This document shows, one piece after another, positions 17,236-24,940 of a stretch of 64,000 bases of DNA. Each line of letters starts with the position of its first letter. Positions within the stretch are counted from its first letter, which is position 1. Origin of the DNA: Saprospiraceae bacterium. Its GTDB lineage: Bacteria > Bacteroidota > Bacteroidia > Chitinophagales > Saprospiraceae. The stretch covers positions 1 to 64,000 of the forward strand of contig JAJCYH010000020.1 in assembly GCA_029262995.1 (NCBI GenBank). Reading direction: 5' to 3'. The notes under the pieces were generated by a model. The model saw nothing but the letters and a program-made list of their open reading frames with translations. It was not told the DNA's origin and ran no database searches. The position numbers were made by a program, and so were the translations under genes.

Positions 17236-18609
17236 TTATTTGTCTTTTTTATCATCTTTCTTTTTTTCCTTCTTTTCTTTCAAATAGACTTTGTCTCCAT
17301 CTTCTAACTTGCTTGAAACTGCAGAGTAAGGCCCTGAGACGACTTCTTGACCTTCGGTAATTCCTTCAAGAATTTGGATAAACTCGTCATCTTGAATTCC
17401 AGTTTTTACTTCGATCATGGATACTGTATCATTTGAGTAAATGAAGGCTATTTCTTTAAACTCCTTTTCTTCACTTGAATCATCATCATCATCTTCTTTG
17501 TCCAGCTCTCTTGCTGAAATACATTGAATAGGAACCGTGACGACATCTTTAACTTCTTCGGTATAAATATCAACGGATGCAGACATACCTGGTCGGAATG
17601 GGAATTTCATAGCAGAGGTAATCAGATTGGTGTAAGAGTCAGGATGAATTCTGATCTTAACTACAAAATTAGTTACCTGATCGGTGTTTAATGAAGTTGC
17701 ACCAATCAGATTGGATGCTGAATTAGCGATTTCAGTTACTTCACCTTTTACAACATTGTCAAGATAGGCATCTACTTCAATATCTACTTTATCGCCCAAG
17801 TTAACTTTGATGATATCATTTTCTGAAACATCCACTTGAACTTCCATGGAATTAAGATTTGCGATTCTCATCATTTCTGTACCAGTCATTTGAATAGTAC
17901 CGACTACACGTTCTCCTTTTTCTACACTCAGACTAGAAATGATACCATCTACTGGAGCTTTGATTGTTGTTCTGGACAGACTGGTTTGCAGTTCGCTTAG
18001 CGTTGCTTCAGCACTTTCAATGGTGTATTCATTGCCTTTGATGCTTTCTTCGGCAGATTTGATATTGGCTTCTGCAGAACGAAGGTTTGCTTCAAGATTT
18101 TGCACATTGGATTGTGAAAGCTCATAATCAGCTTGAGAAATAATGCCTTCTTCTCGGAGCTGTTTATTTCTGGCTAAGATCTTTTTGGCATTGCCAAGCT
18201 GTGCTTCAATTTGCTCCCTCTGAGCTACACTAGATTCTTTTTGGGCAATGGCCATTTCATATTGGGACTTGGAACCACTGACTGAAGCCTTGCCTCTTTC
18301 AACTGCAGATACGTATGTGTCGGGATCAATTTTAGCAAGAATTTGACCTGCTTTAACGGAATCACCTTCTGCAACATAAAGGTCTACAATTTCTCCTGAA
18401 ACGTCAGAACTGATTTTAACTTCGACTTCAGGGAAAATCCTTCCAGAAGCAGAAACAGTTTCATTAATTGTTCTTAACTCAGCTTTATCAACTGTTACTT
18501 CAATGCCTTTGGGTTGACTTTTACTCTTGATGATTGCTGCTGCGATCAAGACTATGATTAGTGCGATTAAGCCAATTGTTATCCAGATTCTTCTATTGCT
18601 TTTTGCCAT
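17236..18609 (-). CDS. HlyD/MacA-type efflux periplasmic adaptor
   Basis: A 457-residue membrane-fusion protein. One N-terminal membrane helix (about 8-27) is followed by a split lipoyl domain (starting about 50 and resuming near TIKAPVDGIISSL), a long alpha-helical coiled-coil hairpin (about 100-215) and beta-barrel domains. The tail is rich in Lys, Asp and Glu. It should bridge an inner-membrane pump and the TolC protein encoded 6 bases upstream. No MacB or RND pump gene is present in the window, so the partner must be elsewhere. Confidence 0.9.
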   Translation of the reverse strand: MAKSNRRIWITIGLIALIIVLIAAAIIKSKSQPKGIEVTVDKAELRTINETVSASGRIFPEVEVKISSDVSGEIVDLYVAEGDSVKAGQILAKIDPDTYVSAVERGKASVSGSKSQYEMAIAQKESSVAQREQIEAQLGNAKKILARNKQLREEGIISQADYELSQSNVQNLEANLRSAEANIKSAEESIKGNEYTIESAEATLSELQTSLSRTTIKAPVDGIISSLSVEKGERVVGTIQMTGTEMMRIANLNSMEVQVDVSENDIIKVNLGDKVDIEVDAYLDNVVKGEVTEIANSASNLIGATSLNTDQVTNFVVKIRIHPDSYTNLITSAMKFPFRPGMSASVDIYTEEVKDVVTVPIQCISARELDKEDDDDDSSEEKEFKEIAFIYSNDTVSMIEVKTGIQDDEFIQILEGITEGQEVVSGPYSAVSSKLEDGDKVYLKEKKEKKKDDKKDK

Positions 18610-18615
18610 GTCTTA

Positions 18616-20064
18616 TTATAGTTTCAAAGATTTTCCTAAGTAAAATTCTAATATTTTAATTTTAAAGAGATAGTCATATTTGTCTATCAGGTTTTGTATT
18701 TCTGCATTTTCCATTTGGGTCTTTTGAGACTCCCATTCGAAAGTATTTGCGGTTCCTATTTCAAGTCTTCTAGAGGTATTTTGAAATGCGAGTGTCTGAG
18801 CTGCAAGGCTTTTTCCTGAGGCTTCAAATTTTTTCTTGGCTGCTCTTGCATCTGCTAAAGACGTCTGAACGGTGATTTTTAAATTCTCCAGGAGTTGATC
18901 ATAATTATACTGTGAGTTAAGTGCATTTAACTTAGCTCTTTGCACAGCACTTTTAGTACTTCCGTTATTATATATTGGTATGCTTACACCCAAGCCAAAA
19001 CCATAGGAAAGGTTATTGTCTAACTGTGTGGTATAGGCAGGTTTCTGGAATTCAGGAATAGTTCCTGGAGTTTCAATTATTGCATCTAAGCTGGTAAAAG
19101 GAAGGGAAGGTTCATCTACGAGGATTGTAACAGGACTTTGAAATACTGTTTCTTGAAAACCAATAGACTCTCGTGCCTGATTGGAATAAGCTGTTCCCAA
19201 ACTACCGCCTATTCTAATGCTTGGGGCATGTAATCCTTTGGCAATTTTAATTCCTAATTCAGCACTTTGAACACGAAGACCATTGCTGTATAGGTCCGGT
19301 CTGCTTTTTTGGGCTTCATCATAAGCTTCCTCAAAATTAACCATATCAGGATCAGTAGTTACAGTGACCCCTTCAGGGGCTTCTACATTAATGGGAAAAC
19401 TTGGGTCAAGACGCAATACCTGCTTTAGTTGGAGCATGGATATGTCATAATTGTTTTGGGCAACGATAAGTGCTTGTTCGCTTTGTGCTACTTGTGCTTC
19501 AAGATTTAGTCTTTCAGATTCTGCTTGTGATCCAGCGGCAATTAATTTATTGGTTTGATCTAATTGTTGAAGTGTAAGATCTAGCTGTCTTTCAGAGACA
19601 TTGATATTTTCTTTGGCAAACAGAACATTTAGGTAATTGGATGCTACTTGAAGAGCAACGTCATTTCTTGTTTGTTTTACATCTGACTTAGCAGCTTCAA
19701 GGTCTATTTTGGATTGTTTGATACTGTTTTTGATTCTAAATCCTTCAAACAGGGATACGCCTGTATTAAATCCATAATTGTTTGAGAAGAAGGTCTCTGT
19801 AATAAAAGCATTGGTCGTAGGGTCGATTGTCCGTCCAAAGTTCCAATTTACATTGGTATTACCACTTAGGTTAGGCAGTCTGTTTTGTTTGCTTTGACTG
19901 AGGTTAACCTCTGCTTGGGATATACCTATTTTGGATTGATTGATGACTATGCTGGCATCCTGAGCGTGAAGAATGCATTTTTCAAGCGACCAAGTGTCTT
20001 GAGACGAAAGTTGAAAGCTTAAAAAAACAAAGCTCAAACAGGCTAGGATTTGATATGTCTTCAT
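18616..20064 (-). CDS. TolC-family outer membrane efflux protein
   Basis: A 482-residue protein. A signal peptide (ending LSSQD) is followed by two repeated outer-membrane-efflux halves, with long helices rich in Gln, Ala and Leu (for example NVSERQLDLTLQQLDQTNKL) and beta segments (NLSGNTNVNWNFGRTIDP). It forms the outer-membrane channel of a tripartite pump. It is first in its transcript, with a -7 box TACATTTG 32 bases before the ATG, and the adaptor gene follows directly. Confidence 0.9.
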   Translation of the reverse strand: MKTYQILACLSFVFLSFQLSSQDTWSLEKCILHAQDASIVINQSKIGISQAEVNLSQSKQNRLPNLSGNTNVNWNFGRTIDPTTNAFITETFFSNNYGFNTGVSLFEGFRIKNSIKQSKIDLEAAKSDVKQTRNDVALQVASNYLNVLFAKENINVSERQLDLTLQQLDQTNKLIAAGSQAESERLNLEAQVAQSEQALIVAQNNYDISMLQLKQVLRLDPSFPINVEAPEGVTVTTDPDMVNFEEAYDEAQKSRPDLYSNGLRVQSAELGIKIAKGLHAPSIRIGGSLGTAYSNQARESIGFQETVFQSPVTILVDEPSLPFTSLDAIIETPGTIPEFQKPAYTTQLDNNLSYGFGLGVSIPIYNNGSTKSAVQRAKLNALNSQYNYDQLLENLKITVQTSLADARAAKKKFEASGKSLAAQTLAFQNTSRRLEIGTANTFEWESQKTQMENAEIQNLIDKYDYLFKIKILEFYLGKSLKL

Positions 20065-20095
20065 AGTTATGATTTGATCTAGGGCTTTTGACAGC

Positions 20096-20103
20096 CAAAT
20101 GTA
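20096..20103 (-). promoter_or_regulatory. Promoter -7 box for the TolC-adaptor transcript
   Basis: TACATTTG on the minus strand matches the Bacteroidota -7 consensus TAnnTTTG. Transcription would start about 25 bases before the TolC ATG. A clear -33 TTG at the right distance was not found. Confidence 0.5.
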
Positions 20104-20252
20104 TAATAGAATGTAATGATAAGCTTATCGGGATTCAATTTTGTAAAATTTCTATAAAGCTATGTACTTATTGGATTAAAGCGCAGTAAGGTATGTTTGA
20201 AAATAGTGCGAAGAATAAAATTCCAGTTGTTTTCATTATAGTAAAAAATAAA

Positions 20253-20260
20253 TACTTTTG
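20253..20260 (+). promoter_or_regulatory. Promoter -7 box for tRNA-Leu
   Basis: TACTTTTG matches TAnnTTTG and ends 9 bases before the first base of the tRNA. A TTG at 20227-20229 is a possible -33 element. Confidence 0.6.
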
Positions 20261-20269
20261 TATGCACTT

Positions 20270-20353
20270 GCCAAAGTGGTGGAATTGGTAGACACGCTGG
20301 ACTCAAAATCCAGTGCTAGCAATAGCGTGTGGGTTCGAGTCCCACCTTTGGTA
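20270..20353 (+). tRNA. tRNA-Leu(CAA)
   Basis: An 84-base class II tRNA. The acceptor arm GCCAAAG pairs with CTTTGGT (one G-U at the first pair). The anticodon stem CTGGA/TCCAG frames the loop CTCAAAA with anticodon CAA. A long variable arm follows (TGCTAGCAATAGCGT region), then the T-arm GTGGG TTCGAGT CCCAC and discriminator A. CCA is not encoded. It decodes UUG. Its last 16 bases recur downstream in the repeat array. Confidence 0.96.
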
Positions 20354-20361
20354 CAAAGGTT

Positions 20362-20393
20362 AAAAAAGGCAGCATGAAAGTGTTGCCTTTTTT
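20362..20393 (+). terminator. Rho-independent terminator after tRNA-Leu
   Basis: AAAAAAGGCAGCA (20362-20374) pairs with TGTTGCCTTTTTT (20381-20393), with one G-U pair and a 6-base loop, then runs into more T. The right half of this terminator is retained in every downstream repeat unit. Confidence 0.85.
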
Positions 20394-20841
20394 TTGATTC
20401 GGAGAATCAAAGGGACGAGAAGTCTATCCCAGATATTGCGGAGCAATTATCGGGAAGTCCCACCTTTGGTATAGTGAAGGACTATCGCCTTCACTATAGG
20501 CACTCCCAAGTTGTAAAGTGAAAGTGTTGCCTTTTTCTGTTTCGAAGAAACAAAAGGACGAGAAGTTTATCCACGATATTGCGGAGCAATTATCGGGAAG
20601 TCCCACCTTTGGTATAGTGAAGGACTATCGCCTTCACTACAGGCACTCCCAAGTTGTAAAGTGAAAGTGTTGCCTTTTTCTGTTTCGAAGAAACAAAAGG
20701 ACGAGAAGTCTATCCCAGATATTGCGGAGCAATTATCGGGAAGTCCCACCTTTGGTATAGTGAAGGACTATCGCCTTCACTACAGGCACTCCCAAGTTGT
20801 AAAGTGAAAATGTTGCCTTTTTTTGTTTCGAAGAAGCAGTT

Positions 20842-20864
20842 GTTTGAAGTTGCAAACTTCAAAC
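20842..20864. repeat. GTTTGAAGTT palindrome, copy 1
   Basis: Arms GTTTGAAGTT and AACTTCAAAC pair perfectly over 10 bp around GCA. It is followed by AAACACTTTTTGGAACCGAA, which accompanies most copies of this palindrome. Confidence 0.85.
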
Positions 20865-21002
20865 AAACACTTTTTGGAACCGAAGTAATTATCGGGAAGG
20901 GAAGTCCCACCTTTGGTATAGTGAAGGACTATCGCCTTCACTACAGGCACTCCAAAGTTGTAAAGTGAAAATGTTGCCTTTTTTTGTTTCGAAGAAACAG
21001 TA

Positions 21003-21025
21003 GTTTGAAGTTGCAAACTTCAAAC
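21003..21025. repeat. GTTTGAAGTT palindrome, copy 2
   Basis: Identical 10-bp arms and GCA loop as the copy at 20842, 161 bases further on, again followed by the CTTTTTGGAACCGAA tail. It ends the main array. Confidence 0.85.
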
Positions 21026-21133
21026 AAACACTTTTTGGAACCGAAACTTTGAAGTTTGAATACCAATGATTTCAATCGGAAGGACTGGCACCATTTGGAG
21101 AGGAATATACACAAACTCAGATACGTACATAAT

Positions 21134-22270
21134 TTAGAATTGTTTTACATAATCACTAAACATAAATATCCTATTTCGATTTTTTCCTGTTAACTCAATT
21201 AAAATTTTAAACTCAATAAAGTCCTTAACTAATGAGTTTGAAGCGTTATAGCTTAATCCTGTAATCTTAGCAACTTGATTTACATTGACAATAGGCTTTT
21301 TTAGTAACTGTTGAAATAAGATCATTGCGCTTTGACTTTTCCTTCCAAATTCTTTATTTATTGTTTTTTCAATGGAATCTTTCAATTTAAGAATATTAGA
21401 TAAAGTTTGTGATGCCTTATCGGCTGTTTGTTCAATACCAACTAAAAAATACTTAATCCATTGTTTTAGATCATTTTTAGTCCTTACAAATGTTAGGTTA
21501 TCATAGTAAAGTCCTTTGTTCATTTCAAAGTATACAGAAAGATATAATAATGGTTTTGACAAGATCTTTTTATCTACTAAAAATAGTGTTATTAGTAACC
21601 TACCTATTCTTCCATTTCCATCCAAAAATGGATGAATAGTTTCAAATTGATAATGTGCTATTGCAATTTTTATTAAGTCAGGCACTTTTATATCCTCGTT
21701 ATGAATAAAGTTTTCTAAGTCACTCATTAGCTCATTAACATGACTTTGATGGGGAGGTATAAATGTTGCATCACTTAAACTATTCCCACCTATCCAGTTT
21801 TGACTTGTTCTGAATTCACCTGGTTGCTTATGTTCACCTCTTACACTATCTAACAGTATCCTATGAGTATCCCTCAACAGTCTAGATGAAATAGGAAAGT
21901 CACTTAATTGTTCAATAGCATTGTTTAATGATTTTATATAGTTGTTAACCTCTTTCCAGTCATTTATTCTTTCAGGGGAAATCTCGTCTTCATCCATTAG
22001 TGCCTCATCTATTTCGGTTTGAGTACCTTCAATTCTACTTGATATTACTGCTTCTTTTGTTATATGTAATTGAATAAATAAATCAATATTTGGTACAAGT
22101 CTTGAGAAAGAGTTTAGCTCTCCAAGTTTAATTGCAGCTTTCTCAAGAAGCAAACTTATTTGAGGATCATCCCATTTCCAGACTTTGTTCACTTTTGTTG
22201 GAAGGAAATAACTATATCCATAAGTCGTTTTGTGAAACTGACCTGAAATGAATTTTTCTATTTGTATCAT
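21134..22270 (-). CDS. Fic-family AMPylase with inhibitory helix and C-terminal winged helix
   Basis: A 378-residue protein. An N-terminal Fic_N region contains an inhibitory motif SSRIEG (77-82, with E81 as the blocking glutamate). The Fic core carries the full motif HPFLDGNGRIGR (213-224), catalytic H213. A C-terminal winged-helix-like domain follows (about 300-375). Intact motifs predict transfer of AMP to a target hydroxyl, normally held off by E81. No separate antitoxin is needed in this class. It sits inside the tRNA-Leu repeat-bounded segment, with a 12-bp palindrome upstream that may be its operator. Confidence 0.92.
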   Translation of the reverse strand: MIQIEKFISGQFHKTTYGYSYFLPTKVNKVWKWDDPQISLLLEKAAIKLGELNSFSRLVPNIDLFIQLHITKEAVISSRIEGTQTEIDEALMDEDEISPERINDWKEVNNYIKSLNNAIEQLSDFPISSRLLRDTHRILLDSVRGEHKQPGEFRTSQNWIGGNSLSDATFIPPHQSHVNELMSDLENFIHNEDIKVPDLIKIAIAHYQFETIHPFLDGNGRIGRLLITLFLVDKKILSKPLLYLSVYFEMNKGLYYDNLTFVRTKNDLKQWIKYFLVGIEQTADKASQTLSNILKLKDSIEKTINKEFGRKSQSAMILFQQLLKKPIVNVNQVAKITGLSYNASNSLVKDFIEFKILIELTGKNRNRIFMFSDYVKQF

Positions 22271-22331
22271 TTGAATTAGCTTGATTTAGTTATTTTGCTT
22301 TGATGAAGCAAAGGTACTGTATGTTTTATTA

Positions 22332-22361
22332 TATCTCAACTTAATGGAATAAGTTGAGATA
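22332..22361. promoter_or_regulatory. 12-bp palindrome upstream of fic (candidate operator)
   Basis: TATCTCAACTTA (22332-22343) and TAAGTTGAGATA (22350-22361) are perfect inverted repeats with a 6-base spacer. They lie 62-91 bases before the Fic ATG. A further half-site CTCAACTT occurs at 22374-22381. The spacing suits a dimeric winged-helix or HTH protein, and the Fic protein itself carries a winged-helix-like domain. Confidence 0.6.
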
Positions 22362-22554
22362 AGAGAAACTATAACTCAACTTCTATTACATTAATTATAG
22401 TGACATAGAATAAGTGAAGAACTATTTGATCTAGTTAAAGAATGATTATATATTAATTGTAACAAGAGTATTTTAACATAATTGATTATGTTTCGACTTG
22501 AAAAGAAATTCAATTCTTAAAGAATTAAAAAGCACCTAATTCCGGATTATCAAA

Positions 22555-22675
22555 AGTCCCACCGATGTTTGAAGTTTGCAACTTCAAACAGACATAGTTT
22601 GAAACTTCAAACAAACATTTTTTGGAACCGAACTTTGAAGTTTGAAACTTTAATGACTACCGCCTTCACTGATAA
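22555..22675. repeat. Degenerate copy of the tRNA-end / palindrome repeat
   Basis: It begins AGTCCCACC (tRNA-end fragment), then the palindrome GTTTGAAGTT-TGC-AACTTCAAAC (22567-22589) and a shorter one (22597-22612). The TTTTTGGAACCGAACTTTG tail and a remnant of the CCTTCACT hairpin arm follow. Same modules as the main array, with parts missing. Confidence 0.7.
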
Positions 22676-22725
22676 GAGAATTTGAAAATTATTTGGGTAT
22701 TTAATATAAAAAATTTGGTAATGCT

Positions 22726-23010
22726 TTGAATAATGCATTGATTCTGACTGGAGGAGACGAAACTGGAATTAATTCTATTAGTTTAGAGAATATTACACAT
22801 CCTAAGTATAACCTATTGTCTGATGTTGCAACAGGATTAAAAATTCTAACTAATGATACGGAACAAACTCAAGTGTATATAGATTCCTATACCTTTGATG
22901 AAAATACTGGCGAATGGGAAGCTGCAATAACATTAAAAATAACTGATCACTTTGGATTAGGAAACGATGACTTAGAAAAATTTAGATGGATTTATGGCTT
23001 TAATGTTTAA
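22726..23010 (+). pseudogene. Fragment of a DUF3289-like C-terminal (toxin-type) domain
   Basis: A 94-codon frame starting only at TTG. The segment GLKILTNDTEQTQVYIDSY and the later ITDHFGLGNDDLEKF resemble the DUF3289-type domain found at the C-termini of large secreted or polymorphic-toxin proteins. After LEKF the family normally continues into FRAWF.LQH; here it is replaced by RWIYGFNV and a stop, and the 5' part of the gene is missing. Read as a broken cassette remnant. Confidence 0.5.
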
Positions 23011-23154
23011 TGCACCATAACCTGTTTCAGTATAACCTAAGTTTGTATCAAATTTCGATAATTGAATACCAGTAGAAAAATTAACATTTATCTGAGCTAT
23101 ACTATTTAAATGAATAATAAATAATAAAAGCAATACTAATGAGAATCTAATCAT
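22972..23154 (-). pseudogene. Truncated secreted beta-protein gene
   Basis: From the ATG at 23154 the frame gives a good signal peptide (MIRFSLVLLLLFIIHLNSIA) and then QINVNFSTGIQLSKFDTNLG, typical of the first strands of an outer-membrane barrel. It stops after about 60 residues. Its 3' end runs into the opposite-strand DUF3289-like fragment, so both genes appear broken at one junction near 22980-23010. Confidence 0.45.
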
Positions 23155-23376
23155 ATTATTTTTATAAGGAAACAATTCTAATTCATCAAATAAATAAACA
23201 TTAATCTATCAGTTAATTATAAATACCTTTTGAATATTTATTCTCGTATTATCAATATTAGAGAAATTAACTATGAAGTGATTTAAAAACATATTATTAA
23301 AAGTAATAATATAAAAAAGTTTGTAGATTTAGAAATCTGAGGATGAAACCAAAGAATAACTAAATACTACAAACAA

Positions 23377-23872
23377 ATGTGTAAGTGTAAAATTAACAAT
23401 TTCTTTGTTCAATATATTGAATTAGCGAGAACAGGGAGAAAAATAAGCGTACCACTTTGGCGAATCGTTAAGGCAATCTTGTATAAATTGAAAACGGGTG
23501 TACAGTGGAAACACTTACCCATGCGACAGTTTTTTGGATTCACTAAATACAGCTGGGAATCAGTGTATTATCATTTTAACAAATGGTCTCAGACTGGAGT
23601 TTGGGCGCAATGTTATAGAAGGCTAATTGTTGATAATAGATCAAAGCTAGATATGTCGTTAGTTAATTTAGATGGAACCCATACACCAGCAATACGGTAA
23701 CAAGAGCGGTTATGTGTATAAAATGAAAGGAAAAAATTTGTATATTTCTCCAGATATAGATATTCACAATAGTAAAGGTGTCTGGAAGACCGCGAGGAGA
23801 ATTAAAGACTTAGGTATTCCAAAGAAAAGGATAGGAACATTTAGCGAAAATTTCGAATATGTTAGAAAATGA
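23377..23872 (+). pseudogene. Frameshifted, truncated IS5-type transposase
   Basis: The first frame (23377-23700) has the N-terminal DUF4096-like domain of IS5-group transposases, including WRIVKAILYKLKTGVQWKHL and the start of the catalytic core LDGTHTPA. A frameshift at about 23695 moves the sequence into the next frame (to 23872), which continues GNKSGYVYKMKGKN. The rest of the DDE core is absent or unrecognisable. The element is dead on its own. Confidence 0.75.
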
Positions 23873-24242
23873 GAATATAATTTTTATTGAGCAGTTAAAT
23901 GATGTGATGCAAAAAGAAGGTGAGCTTTGTGATTGTATAGCAAATGAGTCTTATTTCGATATTGATAAATTCAATACTTACAATCAACTTATTTTCAAAT
24001 TATCTAATTTGAACCTAGAAATAGAACAAAGGTATTGTATAGTCATCAGGATTTGGGAAATTAATTACATTATCAAAGGCTTAATATTACGACATTGTAA
24101 TGAGAAAGATTATTTCAAAATATCTAATTTGAAAGATAATATAATTGCACGTATTAGCGAGGTATTGTATTATACGGCTAATTGGTATTCTTATAAAAGA
24201 GAAATGAACGAAAAACATTTATCAATTGAAAAGGGGAGCTAA
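23859..24242 (+). CDS. Small unknown protein
   Basis: A 127-residue, mostly helical, soluble protein (MLENENIIFIEQLNDVMQKE at the start). There is no recognised family. It overlaps the end of the broken transposase frame by 14 bases. In this position, beside a toxin-domain fragment, an immunity-type role is possible but nothing in the sequence proves it. Confidence 0.5.
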   Translation: MLENENIIFIEQLNDVMQKEGELCDCIANESYFDIDKFNTYNQLIFKLSNLNLEIEQRYCIVIRIWEINYIIKGLILRHCNEKDYFKISNLKDNIIARISEVLYYTANWYSYKREMNEKHLSIEKGS

Positions 24243-24642
24243 TTTTCAATGTCTATAATAAATCTCAGAAGATTATAATAGATCTTTATGCTCTCCATTT
24301 GTCCCTTGACTAGTTCTAAATTATTGATAATCAGGATGAATTATGTTCCCACCTTTGGTATAGTGAAGGACTACCGCCTTCACTACAGGCACATTAATTA
24401 GTAATACTAAATGTTGCCTTTTTTTTGTTTCGAAGAAACAGTTGTTTGAAGTTTGAAACTTCAAACAAACACTTTTTGGAACCGAACTTTGAAGTTTGAA
24501 ACTTTAAGGACTACAGCCTTCACTATGCCTTAGTAGTAACTTTGAAACTTCAAACATACATATTGATCACGATTTATCTAACTTGTAATTATTCTTGTGG
24601 TTATAGAATGATTATTTCTAAAATTCTAACTTAAAAAATACG
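24243..24642. other. Intergenic region holding the distal repeat copy
   Basis: The 400 bases contain no convincing gene. The interval 24347-24560 is a copy of the tRNA-end repeat (listed separately); the rest is AT-rich and featureless. Confidence 0.6.
24347..24560. repeat. Distal copy of the tRNA-Leu-end repeat
   Basis: It starts TCCCACCTTTGGTA (24347-24360), identical to the last 14 bases of the tRNA. It continues with the TAGTGAAGG / CCTTCACTA hairpin (centre base change TAC for TAT), the GTTGCCTTTTTT run, TTTCGAAGAAA and the palindrome GTTTGAAGTT-TGA-AACTTCAAAC (24444-24466). The CTTTTTGGAACCGAA tail and a second, degraded hairpin follow. It closes the segment that begins at the tRNA about 4 kb upstream. 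Confidence 0.85.
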
Positions 24643-24852
24643 GTGATGAAAAAATTGATGATAAGCCTGAAAATTATTATTTCTCTACTTTTGAGTAGTT
24701 ACCTCTTGATTTATGCATTAATTTTTTCATTAACAGGAATGACGATGGAGTCAATAACATGGGTGTATTTACTGTTTGGATTAATATTTGGTTATATCTC
24801 CTTTAGGAATGCAAGATTTCTTGAATATAATTACGCTGAAATAGTTAAATAA
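24643..24852 (+). CDS. Small two-helix membrane protein, unknown
   Basis: A 69-residue protein with two hydrophobic segments (about 8-30 and 39-55) and a basic start (MMKKLMISLK). No family recognised. Alone, just after the repeat-bounded segment. Confidence 0.5.
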   Translation: MMKKLMISLKIIISLLLSSYLLIYALIFSLTGMTMESITWVYLLFGLIFGYISFRNARFLEYNYAEIVK

Positions 24853-24940
24853 AGATTATTTAAGAAATTTAACAAAATAGAAAGTATTCCATTAAGTTAT
24901 AGGGTATTGTACCTTATGTTTATTGAATTTAAACAGTGAA

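Larger units (their letters stand above)
20338..21060. repeat. Tandem array carrying copies of the tRNA-Leu 3' end
   Basis: The 16-base tRNA end (AGTCCCACCTTTGGTA) is at 20338-20353 and recurs at 20456, 20599, 20742 and 20903. The copies at 20456, 20599 and 20742 are exactly 143 bp apart, and those units differ at only about four bases by eye. Each unit then carries a hairpin TAGTGAAGG / CCTTCACTA with a 7-base loop, a terminator-like GTTGCCTTTTT run, TTTCGAAGAAA, and a GCGGAGCAATTATC segment. The last two units (from 20742 and 20903) are longer and gain the GTTTGAAGTT palindrome. Minus-strand frames across the array are artefacts of the repeat. Confidence 0.9.
22271..22725. other. Intergenic region with operator palindrome and repeat copies
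   Basis: A gene-free gap of about 455 bases upstream of the Fic gene. It holds the 12-bp palindrome at 22332-22361, a partial tRNA-end copy at 22555-22563 (AGTCCCACC), and GTTTGAAGTT-type palindromes at 22567-22589 and 22597-22612. A CGCCTTCACT tail related to the array hairpin follows near 22660. Confidence 0.7.

Noticed and set aside
20456-20918. Additional tRNA genes in the array
   Set aside because: Only the last 16 bases of the tRNA are copied; there is no anticodon arm, D arm or variable arm.
20424-21016. Minus-strand frames of 60-78 codons (four, nearly identical)
   Set aside because: They are the reverse translation of the tandem repeat units; their spacing equals the repeat period and they contain tRNA-end sequence.
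20338-21060. CRISPR array or integron cassette array
   Set aside because: The repeats are about 143 bp or longer with hardly any variable spacer, no cas genes, no integrase and no attC-type pattern; each unit contains tRNA 3' sequence instead.
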